DNA of 64,000 bases from Niabella yanshanensis (GTDB lineage Bacteria; Bacteroidota; Bacteroidia; Chitinophagales; Chitinophagaceae). Every line of letters starts with the position of its first letter. Positions within the stretch are counted from its first letter, which is position 1. A program made the position numbers and the translations under genes. Positions 1 through 8,993 of the stretch are shown piece after piece. The stretch spans positions 5,394,001-5,458,000 of the forward strand of contig NZ_CP139960.1 of assembly GCF_034424215.1 (NCBI RefSeq), read 5' to 3'. The notes beneath the pieces were generated by a model. It was not told the origin of the DNA and made no database searches. It worked only from the letters and a program-made list of their open reading frames with translations.

Positions 1-170
1 CAATAAAATATAGCGTGAAAGGGTAGCTCATAAGTAGAGAAAGGGATGGGTCTTTTGCCATGCTTTACCTGTGTAAAACGTTCCTCCTCAGCCGCAGCTA
101 TCAGCTGCCCGTCTTTTACCAGGCAGGCAGCACTATCGTGAAATGCTGCATTAATTCCTAATGTGTACAT
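1..170 (-). CDS. Carbamoyltransferase (NodU/CmcH family), N-terminal fragment cut by window edge
   Basis: The minus strand opens at an ATG (168-170) and reads without a stop to the window edge, giving 56 residues. The start, [20 protein letters not shown], followed by [15 protein letters not shown], matches the N-terminal block of NodU/CmcH-type carbamoyltransferases, with the conserved LGIN, HDSAACL and EEERF motifs. These enzymes transfer a carbamoyl group from carbamoyl phosphate to a hydroxyl group on a sugar, antibiotic or similar acceptor. The acceptor cannot be inferred because the rest of the gene lies outside the window. It is divergent from the MscS gene. Confidence 0.85.
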   Translation of the reverse strand, partial: MYTLGINAAFHDSAACLVKDGQLIAAAEEERFTQVKHGKRPIPFSTYELPFHAIFY

Positions 171-610
171 ATTTTAAAGGGTTAAAGGTTACCAGCCATG
201 CATCAAATAACCCGCCAACACGAGCCATTGCAGAACGATAGTCAGAATCGGATAACAATGAGAAAAATATTTCATTTACTGTGGAAGTATTTTCAGAACC
301 GGCGGCAACCCTCGTCCGGTTCCTTGTTTTGCTGGTATTTTCTTTCAAAAGAATATCCTACATAAGAGCAGGGGTGTATTGGAACGGTTTTTGAATTTAG
401 TTTGATGTCAATTTTCACACAAGCAGTTAGTTTTGATTGCGACCCCTGTTTCTACAGGGGTCTTGTCATTACAAATAATATAGCCTAAAGCTCGCCCCCT
501 CAAGGATTTCAATATTTTAACGTATAAACACCTGCCCGGAACGATAATTGTTGAAGCTCGCTATAAACATTAGGGAAGCGATAAATGGGCTACAATGTTA
601 AATATGGGTT
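171..610. other. Intergenic region between divergent carbamoyltransferase and mscS
   Basis: This 440-base gap separates two divergent genes and must hold both promoters, but I could not identify either with confidence. Its one clear structure is a 9-bp hairpin at 441-462. A minus-strand reading frame at 151-348 overlaps the carbamoyltransferase start and has no recognisable content. Confidence 0.5.
441..470 (+). terminator. Hairpin, possible weak intrinsic terminator
   Basis: Arms GACCCCTGT (441-449) and ACAGGGGTC (454-462) pair perfectly around a TTCT loop. The following bases, TTGTCATT, form only a weak T tract. No gene ends just upstream on the plus strand, so it could close a small unannotated transcript or be a structure of another kind. 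Confidence 0.4.
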
Positions 611-1408
611 ATGGCAGAAATAAAAACAGAAGAATGGTTAGATAAATTATCAACATGGGTCGTCGGTAAAGGTCCCGCTATTGTGCTGGCTGTATTGGTT
701 TTGCTAATAGGCTTGTGGCTAATCAAAGTTTTCTCCAACTATTTGGGCAGGGTCATGCAGGGTAAAAAGATCGATCGTTCCCTGAAACCTTTTTTGCGTA
801 GCCTGATCATCGTGTTTTTGAGGGTATTGTTATTATTGGCTGTAATGCAGATAGCAGGAATTGCAATGACACTTTTTGCAGCATTGATCACCTCTTTAGG
901 TGTGGCAGCCGGGCTGGCGTTATCAGGCACATTGCAAAATTTTGCCAGTGGAATTCTGATCCTTTTTTTAAAACCCTTTCGTGTTGGCGATAATATACTC
1001 ACACAGGGGCAGGAAGGCACCGTTGCCGAGATCAGGATATTTTACACCATCATTACTACTTACGATAACCGGATGGTAGTAGTGCCTAACAGTAAACTGT
1101 CGAACGAAGTTATCATTAATCTCAGTGGTTCGGGTAACAGGCGACTGGATATAGAAATGAAGTTTGGAAATGCTATCGATTATGAGCAGGTGAAATCAGT
1201 GATCGACCAGGCAATCGCAGATGCAGGCAATATCCTGGAGGATCCACCCCGCAGGGTAGGTATTTCCTCCCTGGAGGCAGACGGGTATAAAGTGATGCTT
1301 AATCTCTGGATTGATGCACATGGTTTTGTTGATACCAAAATAAGATTTCAGGAAATGTTGCTGCAAAGGCTAAAGAGTTCGGGCCTTAAGTTGCCTGGTA
1401 TGGCATAG
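611..1408 (+). CDS. MscS-family small-conductance mechanosensitive channel
   Basis: This 265-residue inner-membrane protein has the MscS layout. An N-terminal hydrophobic helix covers residues ~18-40, two more cover ~62-105, and the pore-type stretch ALITSLGVAAGLALSGTLQN is rich in Gly and Ala as in TM3 of MscS. The beta domain follows (RVGDNILTQGQEGTVAEI, then VVVPNSKLSNEVIINLS), and then a short alpha/beta C-terminal domain. Channels of this family open under membrane tension and release solutes during osmotic downshift. The length is typical of the minimal MscS type. The gene lies 27 bases upstream of the DUF72 gene, so the two may be cotranscribed. Confidence 0.92.
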   Translation: MAEIKTEEWLDKLSTWVVGKGPAIVLAVLVLLIGLWLIKVFSNYLGRVMQGKKIDRSLKPFLRSLIIVFLRVLLLLAVMQIAGIAMTLFAALITSLGVAAGLALSGTLQNFASGILILFLKPFRVGDNILTQGQEGTVAEIRIFYTIITTYDNRMVVVPNSKLSNEVIINLSGSGNRRLDIEMKFGNAIDYEQVKSVIDQAIADAGNILEDPPRRVGISSLEADGYKVMLNLWIDAHGFVDTKIRFQEMLLQRLKSSGLKLPGMA

Positions 1409-1435
1409 GCTTTGAATATATGTTGCCGGTAAATA

Positions 1436-2188
1436 ATGAGTGCAGAAAAATTATATATAGGAACCAGTGGAATTGTACTGCCCTATAAGAACCAGTTGGC
1501 TTATCCCGAAGCATTAAAAGGATTAAGCCGGTTGAGTGTATATAGCACTATTTTTAATTCACTCGAAGTGAATTCCATTTTTTATAAATTGCCCCGCCCC
1601 GCCACCATAGCCCAATGGAGCGAATCGGTAGGCGAAGCATTTCGTTTCACATTTAAATTATGGAAGCAGATAACACACCGTCCCCAGCTTGATTTTGACA
1701 AAGCAGACCTGGTAAAATATTTTGAAGTGATTGCTCCGGCAGGAGAAAAAGCCGGATGCTTATTAGTCCAGTTTCCGGCGTCTGTTAAATGTGGGTTTAT
1801 TAAAAAATTGGGAGCCCTGCTTTCCGGTATACAACAATTAAATGATGGTGTATGGCCGGTAGCGGTTGAATTCAGAAGCTCCTGCTGGTATACGGATGAA
1901 ACTTATGAACTGCTGAATCAGTATAATGCAGCAATGGTTTATCATGACAAGTGGGGCAGCGAATCGCCACAACCCAATCTTGATGCAGATCATATTTACC
2001 TCCGCTTTCATGGACCGCGGGGAGATTATAGGGATAGTTATGATCCGGGGTTGTTATATGAGTATGCGGAATATGTGATTGACTGGATGGATGCAGGCAA
2101 AACTGTATATATTTATTTCAATAACACTATGGGTGATGCTTTAAATAATGCACAGGTTTTGAGAAAATTTATAAAGGAAAGAATTTAA
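1436..2188 (+). CDS. DUF72 (YecE-like) family protein
   Basis: This 250-residue soluble protein begins YIGTSGIVLPYKNQLAYP and continues with FNSLEVNSIFYKLPRP, FRFTFKLWKQITH, LLVQFPASV, VAVEFRSSCWY and YLRFHGPRGDY. These are the successive conserved blocks of DUF72, a TIM-barrel family of unknown reaction. The C-terminal VYIYFNNTMGDALNNAQ matches the usual family ending, in which Asn and Gly/Ala residues line the barrel mouth. The length fits an intact member. It follows mscS closely on the same strand. Confidence 0.88.
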   Translation: MSAEKLYIGTSGIVLPYKNQLAYPEALKGLSRLSVYSTIFNSLEVNSIFYKLPRPATIAQWSESVGEAFRFTFKLWKQITHRPQLDFDKADLVKYFEVIAPAGEKAGCLLVQFPASVKCGFIKKLGALLSGIQQLNDGVWPVAVEFRSSCWYTDETYELLNQYNAAMVYHDKWGSESPQPNLDADHIYLRFHGPRGDYRDSYDPGLLYEYAEYVIDWMDAGKTVYIYFNNTMGDALNNAQVLRKFIKERI

Positions 2189-2407
2189 AGTATCGTTTTT
2201 GCTGATGATGAGCGCCTTGCCGGATTTATTAATAAGAGTAAGCGAATCCACAAAAACAACGGGTTGTAGCATATTTTCTACTAATTATGGGGCTCTGAAT
2301 GAGCCGATGAATTTTCAAGGTATTCATAATCAGTTGCTTTCAATTGAATAAATTGCCAGGTAACAGAAGGCATTAAAGTTGCTGTTTTAGCTTATATTGA
2401 TTTTAGC

Positions 2408-2602
2408 ATGAAAAATAACAGGGATAGCAGAAAAGGAATCGTACAGCCCGACCTGGGGCCGCGCAATTGGGTAGCAGGAAAAAGCCTCAATGACTCGGGA
2501 ACTATTGGTTTTCCCGGAGAAAAGTTGAGTTCCTATCTTCAGAAATTGACCGATAATAACTCCAAAGGGAAGGAGGACAATAATCTTTTTCCTAAAGGAT
2601 AA
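2408..2602 (+). CDS. Small basic hypothetical protein
   Basis: A 64-residue frame starts at ATG and ends 48 bases before a clear terminator hairpin, which supports a real transcript. The product is rich in Lys, Asn, Gly and Ser (for example LTDNNSKGKEDNNLFPKG), has no hydrophobic segment and is probably disordered. I recognise no family. There is no strong ribosome-binding site, which is normal for this phylum. It could be a chance frame. Confidence 0.4.
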   Translation: MKNNRDSRKGIVQPDLGPRNWVAGKSLNDSGTIGFPGEKLSSYLQKLTDNNSKGKEDNNLFPKG

Positions 2603-2650
2603 TCATTAACAAACATTTTGGCTAGTTTTTCTTAATAGTTTTCGCATACG

Positions 2651-2678
2651 CCTCGTGTTTCTACATGAGGTTTTTTTT
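2651..2678 (+). terminator. Intrinsic terminator
   Basis: Arms CCTCGTGT (2651-2658) and ACATGAGG (2663-2670) pair with one G-T wobble around a TTCT loop, followed by eight T. It closes the transcript carrying the small frame at 2408 and possibly mscS-DUF72. Confidence 0.75.
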
Positions 2679-3077
2679 AATACGAAGCGTATATCACCTC
2701 GTAGATAGGATACAGTAAAAATAATATACAGCAGTCAGGCCTCGGCCAGGTAATTGGGAGTAAAAATTGCTATAAAATTTATTATGATTTCTTCGTAACG
2801 GATCTTTATAGGGTCCCCGCTTTAAAAGTGATTTATTTTTTTGAAAGTATTTTATAGGAATTCAACTACCGGCAGAAATGAGGATACTGGTCAGAAAATG
2901 ACATAGAACGGTTTTAAAGTGCATTTGTACGGCATTAAATGGTGACACATAGTTCATATCTCATGCAAATGCCTCCCGATATTCCAGCAATAGCGTCTGG
3001 TCAATGAAATATTGGGTAGTTCGTTGTAAATCAGGACTAGTAGGCGGTGTTAATTGTTTTTTAGTTAGTTTTACCTT
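2679..3077. other. Intergenic region upstream of the PAS kinase
   Basis: About 400 A+T-rich bases without a reading frame I can support. It should contain the kinase promoter, but no convincing TAnnTTTG box with a partner element was found. Confidence 0.4.
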
Positions 3078-4559
3078 ATGAATGAATCGATGCCTTTATG
3101 GGTTGCGGAAGAGCGGCAGGCGCTATTGGCTGCAATAGTTGATTATTCAGAAGATGCTATTATTAGCAAAACCCTTGATGGTACAATAACCAGTTGGAAC
3201 CTCGCTGCAACTGTTCTTTTCGGATACCATGAATCGGAGGCAGTAGGACAGCATATTTCATTGATCATTCCGGCGGATCGTCTTCACGAAGAAAATTTTA
3301 TTATTAGTGAAATCAGCAATGGAAGGCGAATTCAGCATTTTCAAACGATCCGAAAAGCCAAGTCAGGGCAGGAAATTCCTTTGTCACTGGCCATTTCACC
3401 TATTAAAAACAGTCAGGGTATCATAATCGGCGCTTCAAAAATAGCCCGTGATATCAGCCGCCAGAAAGAAGCCGCTGAAAAGCAGGGAATGCTGGCTGCT
3501 ATCGTAAACAATTCTGATGACGCCATTGTAAGTAAAACACTTGATGGCATCATCACCAGCTGGAACAACGCAGCAGCCCGCATGTTTGGTTATACAGAGA
3601 CCGAAGCGATAGGCCGGCATATTTCTCTTATTATTCCTCATGAGCGTCTTGCCGAAGAAGATTACATTATCGGTGAAATTAAAAAAGGCCATAGCGTTTC
3701 TCATTTCGAAACCATCAGGGTTACTAAGAACGGTGATTTTATTCCCATTTCTCTTACGGTTTCACCTATCCTGAACGAGAGCAAAACAATTATCGGCGCT
3801 TCTAAAATAGCCAGGGACATATCTGAAAAAGTGGCGGCTCATAAAGAGTTAGAGCACTTATATCAACAGGTAAAAACCCTGAGCGATAGAAAGGACGAAT
3901 TCATAGCCATGACGACGCACGAGCTGAAAACACCGGTAACTTCTTTGAAAGGCTTCCTGCAACTACTTCAGATCCATACCGGGGCCGACGGTAAGGGCAG
4001 ACTTTTCGTAGAGCGCAGCATAAGGCAGGTAGAGAAGCTGGCAATGCTTATCAACGACCTGGTAGACTTTTCTAAATTACAGGCAGGGAAATTGGGCATG
4101 CATTTTGAGTCCTTCGATATTAAAGTGCTGGTAGAAGATTGTCTGGAATTATATGCAACCAATAGTAGCCATCCCTTTAGGTTCAACTATAGCGGATCAC
4201 TTGAAGTGCAGGCAGATCGTCTGAGAATTGAGCAGGTGATAGATAATCTGGTTAGTAATGCTGTTAAGTATTCACCACAGGGAGGAAGCATCGATATAAC
4301 GGTGGAAGGAAAAACAGACGCAGTAGAAGTAAAGATAAAAGATGAAGGCATCGGGATTGATGATGCGGTAAAGGGCAAGCTGTTCAGCCAGTTTTTTAGG
4401 GCAGTAGACCCGGGTTATAGTATACCGGGCTTAGGAATGGGTTTATATATTACCAAAGAAATTATAGAGCGTCATGGAGGTTCTATAAGCGTGGAAAGCA
4501 TACTGGGAAAGGGTTCCGTTTTCAGCTTTGTGCTACCCAGGCAATCCTGCAACCAATAA
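3078..4559 (+). CDS. Tandem-PAS sensor histidine kinase (cytoplasmic)
   Basis: This 493-residue protein has two PAS domains (~12-127 and ~138-249) that are near copies of each other; both contain SKTLDG.ITSWN, ISLIIP and IIGASKIARDIS. A HisKA dimerisation domain follows, with phospho-acceptor His281 in MTTHELKTP, then an HATPase domain with N box DNLVSNAVKYSP, G1 box DEGIGI and G2 box GLGMGLYI. No membrane segment or signal peptide is present, so the signal is probably sensed in the cytoplasm through the PAS domains. The single-domain response regulator 21 bases downstream is the likely partner. The similarity of the PAS repeats points to an internal duplication. Confidence 0.93.
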   Translation: MNESMPLWVAEERQALLAAIVDYSEDAIISKTLDGTITSWNLAATVLFGYHESEAVGQHISLIIPADRLHEENFIISEISNGRRIQHFQTIRKAKSGQEIPLSLAISPIKNSQGIIIGASKIARDISRQKEAAEKQGMLAAIVNNSDDAIVSKTLDGIITSWNNAAARMFGYTETEAIGRHISLIIPHERLAEEDYIIGEIKKGHSVSHFETIRVTKNGDFIPISLTVSPILNESKTIIGASKIARDISEKVAAHKELEHLYQQVKTLSDRKDEFIAMTTHELKTPVTSLKGFLQLLQIHTGADGKGRLFVERSIRQVEKLAMLINDLVDFSKLQAGKLGMHFESFDIKVLVEDCLELYATNSSHPFRFNYSGSLEVQADRLRIEQVIDNLVSNAVKYSPQGGSIDITVEGKTDAVEVKIKDEGIGIDDAVKGKLFSQFFRAVDPGYSIPGLGMGLYITKEIIERHGGSISVESILGKGSVFSFVLPRQSCNQ

Positions 4560-4580
4560 AGATATTCGCAAGCTTATAAA

Positions 4581-4934
4581 ATGAAAAAGAAGGAAATTTT
4601 AATTGTAGAAGATAACAACGATATCCGGGAGTTGATTGGTTTTATCTTAACTGAAGACTCTTATGAGTTAAAAATGTGCGCTACTGCCGGTGCGCTCAAT
4701 ACCGAAATGAGTAAGCACCTACCTAATGTTATTGTGCTGGATATTATGTTGCCCGATGGCAATGGGATCGATTTGTGCAGGCATATAAAAAGTGATCCGT
4801 CTACCAGCCATGTGCCTGTTGTGTTGATGTCGGCGCATGAGAATGAATGGCAGAAAGACTCTGGTGCGGATTCCTTTATAGCCAAACCCTTTAATATTGG
4901 CGATTTTAAAACGGTTGTTGAAAGCTACCTGTAG
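4581..4934 (+). CDS. Single-domain response regulator (CheY-like receiver)
   Basis: This 117-residue receiver domain has no output domain. The acidic pair is Glu10/Asp11, the phospho-acceptor is Asp54 in VLDIMLPDG, the switch Ser is Ser84 in LMSAHE, and the conserved Lys is Lys102 in IAKPF. It lies 21 bases after the PAS kinase and is almost certainly phosphorylated by it. With no DNA-binding domain it would act by protein contact or as a phosphorelay intermediate. Confidence 0.93.
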   Translation: MKKKEILIVEDNNDIRELIGFILTEDSYELKMCATAGALNTEMSKHLPNVIVLDIMLPDGNGIDLCRHIKSDPSTSHVPVVLMSAHENEWQKDSGADSFIAKPFNIGDFKTVVESYL

Positions 4935-4980
4935 AAGATGCTACGCTAACCCATACTACAGCTGCATCATAAAAGTATCG

Positions 4981-5511
4981 ATGAACTTAGCCCTATTGTT
5001 TAAAGATAAAACCATCAAAGCCAAAGCTAAAGTGGCCCGGGTAGGTAATTGGATATTGTCTGATGAATTAGGTGTTCATGAATTATTGGCTTTTAGTGAA
5101 ACGCAGAACCCCTCAGATAAAGCAACCTGTATAGAAGCATTGGAATATGTAACCCGAAAAAATCCGGCTGTTGCAGACGAAGGCCTGCTGGATTTTATGA
5201 CCGCCACTTTACAGGAAGATGAACCCCGCATTAAATGGGAAAGTGCCAGGGTGATTGGCAATATAGCAAAGTTATTTCCGACAGCTTTATCTAAAGCTAT
5301 TGATCATTTGCTCATTAACGCCACGCATTCCGGTACAGTAGTCCGTTGGTCCAGCGCTTTTGCATTGGCCGAAATACTAAAACTTAAGACAGCATATAAT
5401 ATAAAATTACTTCCTGCAATAGAGTCCCTAAACTCAAAGGAGACAGATGGCGGTGTTCAGAAGAAATACCAGGACGCTCTGAAAAAAGTACGAAAGGGAA
5501 CAAAGGGATGA
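4981..5511 (+). CDS. HEAT-repeat protein
   Basis: The protein starts at the ATG giving MNLALLFKDKTIKAKAKVAR, 176 residues; the same frame is open further upstream, but that stretch overlaps the response regulator. The sequence is helical, with repeated motifs such as EDEPRIKWESARVIGNIAKLFP and TVVRWSSAFALAEILKL, typical of HEAT/PBS-lyase-like repeats that form protein-binding solenoids. It follows the kinase and receiver genes on the same strand and may be part of that unit. No catalytic motif is visible. Confidence 0.7.
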   Translation: MNLALLFKDKTIKAKAKVARVGNWILSDELGVHELLAFSETQNPSDKATCIEALEYVTRKNPAVADEGLLDFMTATLQEDEPRIKWESARVIGNIAKLFPTALSKAIDHLLINATHSGTVVRWSSAFALAEILKLKTAYNIKLLPAIESLNSKETDGGVQKKYQDALKKVRKGTKG

Positions 5512-5528
5512 TCCTGCTTTGGTCTGCG

Positions 5529-5840
5529 TTAACCTAAGTGTTCTAATTGCTGCAACACCGGAACAAAGAAACGGCCTCGCTCGGTGAGGCAATATTCAAT
5601 ATGTAATGGCTTTGTTTTGATAGTGGTTTTTTCCAATATCCCCATCCCTTCAAGATCTTTGAGCGCAACAGCAAGACTTTGCTTATTAGAGCCGGGTATA
5701 TCACGAAGCAGGCTGCTGAAGCGAAGGGGGCGATCCATCGCAAGGCGAAATATTTCGGGTTTCCATTTGCCCGAAAGCATTTTAAGCAGGGCCTGTGCCG
5801 GACAGGTTTCTTTCTCTTCCATAGCCATTTGAATAGTCAT
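5529..5840 (-). CDS. HxlR-family winged-helix transcriptional regulator
   Basis: From the ATG at 5840 the product is 103 residues. ETCPAQALLKMLSGKWKPEI, with RFSSLLRDIPGSNKQSLAVALKDLEGMGIL and the wing region YCLTERGR, is the HxlR signature, including the early Cys that serves as a redox or electrophile sensor in several members. The frame extends upstream to 5915, but a TAnnTTTG box at 5888-5895 favours the start at 5840; starts at 5828 or 5822 remain possible. It is divergent from a thioredoxin-fold gene and probably controls it as well as itself. Confidence 0.88.
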   Translation of the reverse strand: MTIQMAMEEKETCPAQALLKMLSGKWKPEIFRLAMDRPLRFSSLLRDIPGSNKQSLAVALKDLEGMGILEKTTIKTKPLHIEYCLTERGRFFVPVLQQLEHLG

Positions 5841-5887
5841 AAAAATCTGACTTATTGTACACCCGGTTGATAACTGGCAACTTTGTG

Positions 5888-5895
5888 CAAATTTA
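5888..5895 (-). promoter_or_regulatory. Candidate -7 promoter box for the HxlR gene
   Basis: The minus strand reads TAAATTTG, a match to the Bacteroidota TAnnTTTG consensus, about 48 bases upstream of the ATG at 5840. No clear -33 TTTG partner was found. Confidence 0.4.
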
Positions 5896-6001
5896 TAAAA
5901 AATTGCACAGGGCATTAAGAATAGTGAAACCGGTTTATTTACTTTTAACTATTTTACTTGCATCGGGCAATATGCCTTGCCGCTCTCAAAAAGGAAGAAC
6001 T

Positions 6002-6922
6002 ATGCATCAACAAAACAATCCGCTATTATGCGATCCGGAAACCGGCATCTGCGAAATACCTGGTAGCGCCGCCACTTCAGGCACAACTGGCACTGTTTCG
6101 ACAGTCGAAAAGCCGGTTAAACTCACTTACTTTACCGACCCTATCTGCTCTTCCTGCTGGGGTATCGAGCCTCAATTGAGAAAACTGAAGCTCGAATATG
6201 GTGATAGTATTGAAATCGATTATCGCATGGGTGGTTTATTGCCCGACTGGAGTTACAATAGCGGAGGAATCAGTAAGCCTTCTGATGTGGCGCATCACTG
6301 GGATGAAGTAAGCATTTATTATGGCATGCCCATCGATGGTGACGTATGGCTGGAGGATCCTTTGCCATCTTCTTATCCGCCATCAATCGCTTTTAAAGCA
6401 GCTCAGATGCAGGATCATGCTAAAGCCGTAGCCTTCCTGCGGGTCATCAGGGAAATGGTCTTTTTGCAAAAGAAAAATATTACGCCCTGGGAAAACCTGG
6501 GTCTGGCAGCACAAAGAGTAGGATTGGATACCACCCAACTAAAAAAGGATTATGAGGGAAATGCTCAAATACTTTTCGAGGAAGACCTGAAGCTGGCCCG
6601 TCAATGGGGCGTGAGAGGATTTCCAACCATGTTCTTTACCGATGCTACGGCGCAAAGGCAGGTGGTATATGGTTCTAAACCTTATGGCGCCTACCAGGAT
6701 GCCATCCTGCAGTTATCGCCAGGTCTGACTCCCAGGCCTTATAGTAAAGAATGGTCAGCATTGTTCGGTACCTATCCTTCCCTTACGGCAAAAGAGTTTT
6801 CCGAACTGTCTCAAACAGCCAGGCCTGTTGCTGAAAAACTGCTCGAAGAATTGACCAATGCAGGAGAGTTGAAGAAACTGGCTACGAAGAATGGTTCTTT
6901 GTGGACTCTGAAGGAGCGTTAA
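6002..6922 (+). CDS. SpxH (YjbH)-like DsbA-family thioredoxin-fold protein
   Basis: Starting at ATG 6002, which follows an AAGGAAG ribosome-binding-like stretch, the product is 306 residues. An N-terminal NPLLCDPETGICEIP block (Cys10, Cys17) precedes the thioredoxin-like domain, with active site Cys49-Ser-Ser-Cys52-Trp in TDPICSSCWGIEP. The end of the fold is marked by WGVRGFPTMFF with the cis-Pro. This pattern fits the ClpXP adaptor SpxH/FrnE group of the DsbA superfamily. The upstream open frame contains a hydrophobic stretch that could be a signal segment if translation began earlier (GTG near 5924); I consider that less likely. It is divergent from an HxlR regulator. Confidence 0.8.
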   Translation: MHQQNNPLLCDPETGICEIPGSAATSGTTGTVSTVEKPVKLTYFTDPICSSCWGIEPQLRKLKLEYGDSIEIDYRMGGLLPDWSYNSGGISKPSDVAHHWDEVSIYYGMPIDGDVWLEDPLPSSYPPSIAFKAAQMQDHAKAVAFLRVIREMVFLQKKNITPWENLGLAAQRVGLDTTQLKKDYEGNAQILFEEDLKLARQWGVRGFPTMFFTDATAQRQVVYGSKPYGAYQDAILQLSPGLTPRPYSKEWSALFGTYPSLTAKEFSELSQTARPVAEKLLEELTNAGELKKLATKNGSLWTLKER

Positions 6923-7182
6923 AATAATGGATCTATGTCACCTTGTGGTGAATAAGCTCTATTTTTGATAGTTGTAATCCTGGCAAAGAACGTTTTATTA
7001 GTTATCCCAAATGATCAACCAGTAAGGCGAAAAAGTAAGCGCTGACCAGAGCCGGCTTTTGAATTCCTCGTCAGTACCTGAAACCAAAGAAAATAGTACG
7101 GCCGACATTTCCAGGTCCTATAGATTAGAGAGCGAGGCCTGTTAAGTCGAATGCCTATCCGAAAAAATTAAAATCCGATTAA

Positions 7183-8100
7183 ATGAGATTTTTCGTTGCA
7201 GCTTTATGGTTGCTGCTTTATGGATCTGTAAATGCGCAGGTTATCTATTCAAAAGACTATGGTAACCCGCAAAATCCTGCTGTTATTTTTATACACGGCG
7301 GACCTGGTGGTAACTCCAATCTTTTTGAAGGTACTACAGCACAGGCCCTGGCCGACCGTGGATTTTATGTAGTCGTATACGACAGGCGCGGGGAGGGGCG
7401 CTCAAAGGACGAAGCCGCTACCATGACCTTTGAAGAAAGCTTCCGCGATTTGTTAGATATATATGATCAATATCACTTAAAGAAAGCGGTAATTCTTGCT
7501 CACAGTTTTGGTGGAATCATTGCAACGCTTTTTGTACAGCAGTTCCCCGAAAAAGTCAATGCTTTTATTTTAGCAGGTGCTTTATTTGCACAACAGGAAA
7601 CTTATGATCATATTCTAAAGTGTGCAAGCGAGCATTTTAAAAATGACAAGACCAGGATAGCCGAAGTATTGGCTATATCACGATTAGGCAAGAATACTGC
7701 TGATTACCGGAAGCGATGTTATGAAATAGCCGGTAAAATGAATTTTTTCAATATGCCCGTTCCAACAAAGGAAAGTAAAGACCTTAGAGAAGCGTTTGAA
7801 AAAACGGTATTCTATACAACCAGTGTAAGAAACCAAGAGTCGCCTGTAAAATTTTATAAAAATGAAATAGCCAATAACCTGGATAATCAGCCGGTATTGA
7901 AAAGCATACGTAAAAAAGGCATCCCTGTTTACGCAGTATATGGACAGGATGATGGCATATTCTCAGCTGCTCAACTTTCAAAGTTGAAAGATATAGTTGG
8001 TGAAAATTATTTTCAACTGATTGAGAATTGCTCCCATTATTTGTTTGCCGATCAACGCGAGGCTTTTATACAATTTGTAGCGCAAAAGCCGGGTAACTAA
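7183..8100 (+). CDS. Exported alpha/beta hydrolase
   Basis: The product is 305 residues with a signal peptide (MRFFVAALWLLLYGSVNAQ, cleavage near residue 18). The oxyanion-hole motif HGGPGG is at 38-43, the nucleophile elbow AHSFGG contains Ser108, a candidate acid lies in YGQDDGIF near residue 260, and the catalytic His is in NCSHYLF near 286. HGGPGG is typical of the proline iminopeptidase-like branch, but the substrate is not determined by this. The gene stands alone after 260 bases of non-coding sequence. Confidence 0.85.
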   Translation: MRFFVAALWLLLYGSVNAQVIYSKDYGNPQNPAVIFIHGGPGGNSNLFEGTTAQALADRGFYVVVYDRRGEGRSKDEAATMTFEESFRDLLDIYDQYHLKKAVILAHSFGGIIATLFVQQFPEKVNAFILAGALFAQQETYDHILKCASEHFKNDKTRIAEVLAISRLGKNTADYRKRCYEIAGKMNFFNMPVPTKESKDLREAFEKTVFYTTSVRNQESPVKFYKNEIANNLDNQPVLKSIRKKGIPVYAVYGQDDGIFSAAQLSKLKDIVGENYFQLIENCSHYLFADQREAFIQFVAQKPGN

Positions 8101-8303
8101 CTCGTTTTTTTATAGTGGCCGTAGTGAACGCCGGCAAAGTATGTGGAAGAGATCAATAAGATAAAGTCTGCGGCAGATACTTTCGTATGGAAGGAGCCTG
8201 TAGTAATACAAAACGGATTGTAAATTTTATAACCACATTGCAAACGGCCTTATTAAACTAATGTTACAATAATTATTTTCATTGATATTTATTATATATC
8301 AAA

Positions 8304-8903
8304 ATGACTGTAGAAACTAATAAGAGCCAGGCTTTCCTGGAAAGCGTTAAAAACCTTGCGATCGCGTTAGTGGGCACCGGTATAGCCGGAAAAGGGATTA
8401 CCTATTTTACGCCACATTTCAGCTATGATGTACCCCGTATTTTGTTGCCCGTTTATGAAGTATTTGGCCCTGCCGGCCTTGCCGTTGGTATGGTAGTTTT
8501 AGGTGTGCTACTGGCTGCCTGCAGCTTCTTCAGGTGGGTAGGCAGCAAGCGTAAGCCGCTACAATGGATTTTAATAGTAGGGATACCGGCACTTTTAATA
8601 GTTGCGGCTGTATATGCAACGAGTGCTGAAAAAAAACAGGAACCGTCTAAGGCGAACTCCCGGCAGGAGCTGGCGATATCAGCAAATATTGAAGCAGCAG
8701 CATCGGGTACTGTGATTTTCCCCTCGTCTTTTAGTTGGGAGTCTAAACAACAGTATGATCAGTTAATCAAAAACCTGGACGCAGCGATACAGGAGAAAGA
8801 TCCTTCTAAAAGCTGGGTAACTTACAATAAGCTGAATATATTTATAGCAGGTTTAAAGCCCGATCAGAGCGATCCGGAACAATTGCAGTTTATCATTGCT
8901 TAA
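8304..8903 (+). CDS. Hypothetical membrane protein
   Basis: This 199-residue protein begins at ATG 8304. It has a possible weak hydrophobic stretch near residues 13-32 and two clearer membrane segments around 55-80 (VFGPAGLAVGMVVLGVLLAA) and 90-108 (WILIVGIPALLIVAAVYA). A hydrophilic C-terminal half follows, with two helical stretches (YDQLIKNLDAAIQEK, TYNKLNIFIAGL). I recognise no family. The neighbours give no functional clue. Confidence 0.6.
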   Translation: MTVETNKSQAFLESVKNLAIALVGTGIAGKGITYFTPHFSYDVPRILLPVYEVFGPAGLAVGMVVLGVLLAACSFFRWVGSKRKPLQWILIVGIPALLIVAAVYATSAEKKQEPSKANSRQELAISANIEAAASGTVIFPSSFSWESKQQYDQLIKNLDAAIQEKDPSKSWVTYNKLNIFIAGLKPDQSDPEQLQFIIA

Positions 8904-8993
8904 AGCCAGCGGATGATGATTATAACAATCAGATTAAAAGTTTTGCAGGCGGCAAATAGCCGCCCTGGCGAACAGGTATTAACAACTCGGAAA

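Noticed and set aside
151-348. Minus-strand open frame of 65 codons
   Set aside because: It overlaps the start of the carbamoyltransferase, is rich in Asn, Ser and Thr without motifs, and has no supporting signals.
7000-7110. Minus-strand frame MSAVLFSLVSGTDEEF of 36 codons
   Set aside because: No conserved motif, no promoter or terminator signal; likely chance.
8140-8223. Plus-strand fragment reading KYVEEINKIKSAADTFVWKE before a stop
   Set aside because: It has protein-like composition but no start codon and only about 28 codons; it could be a gene remnant but cannot be supported.
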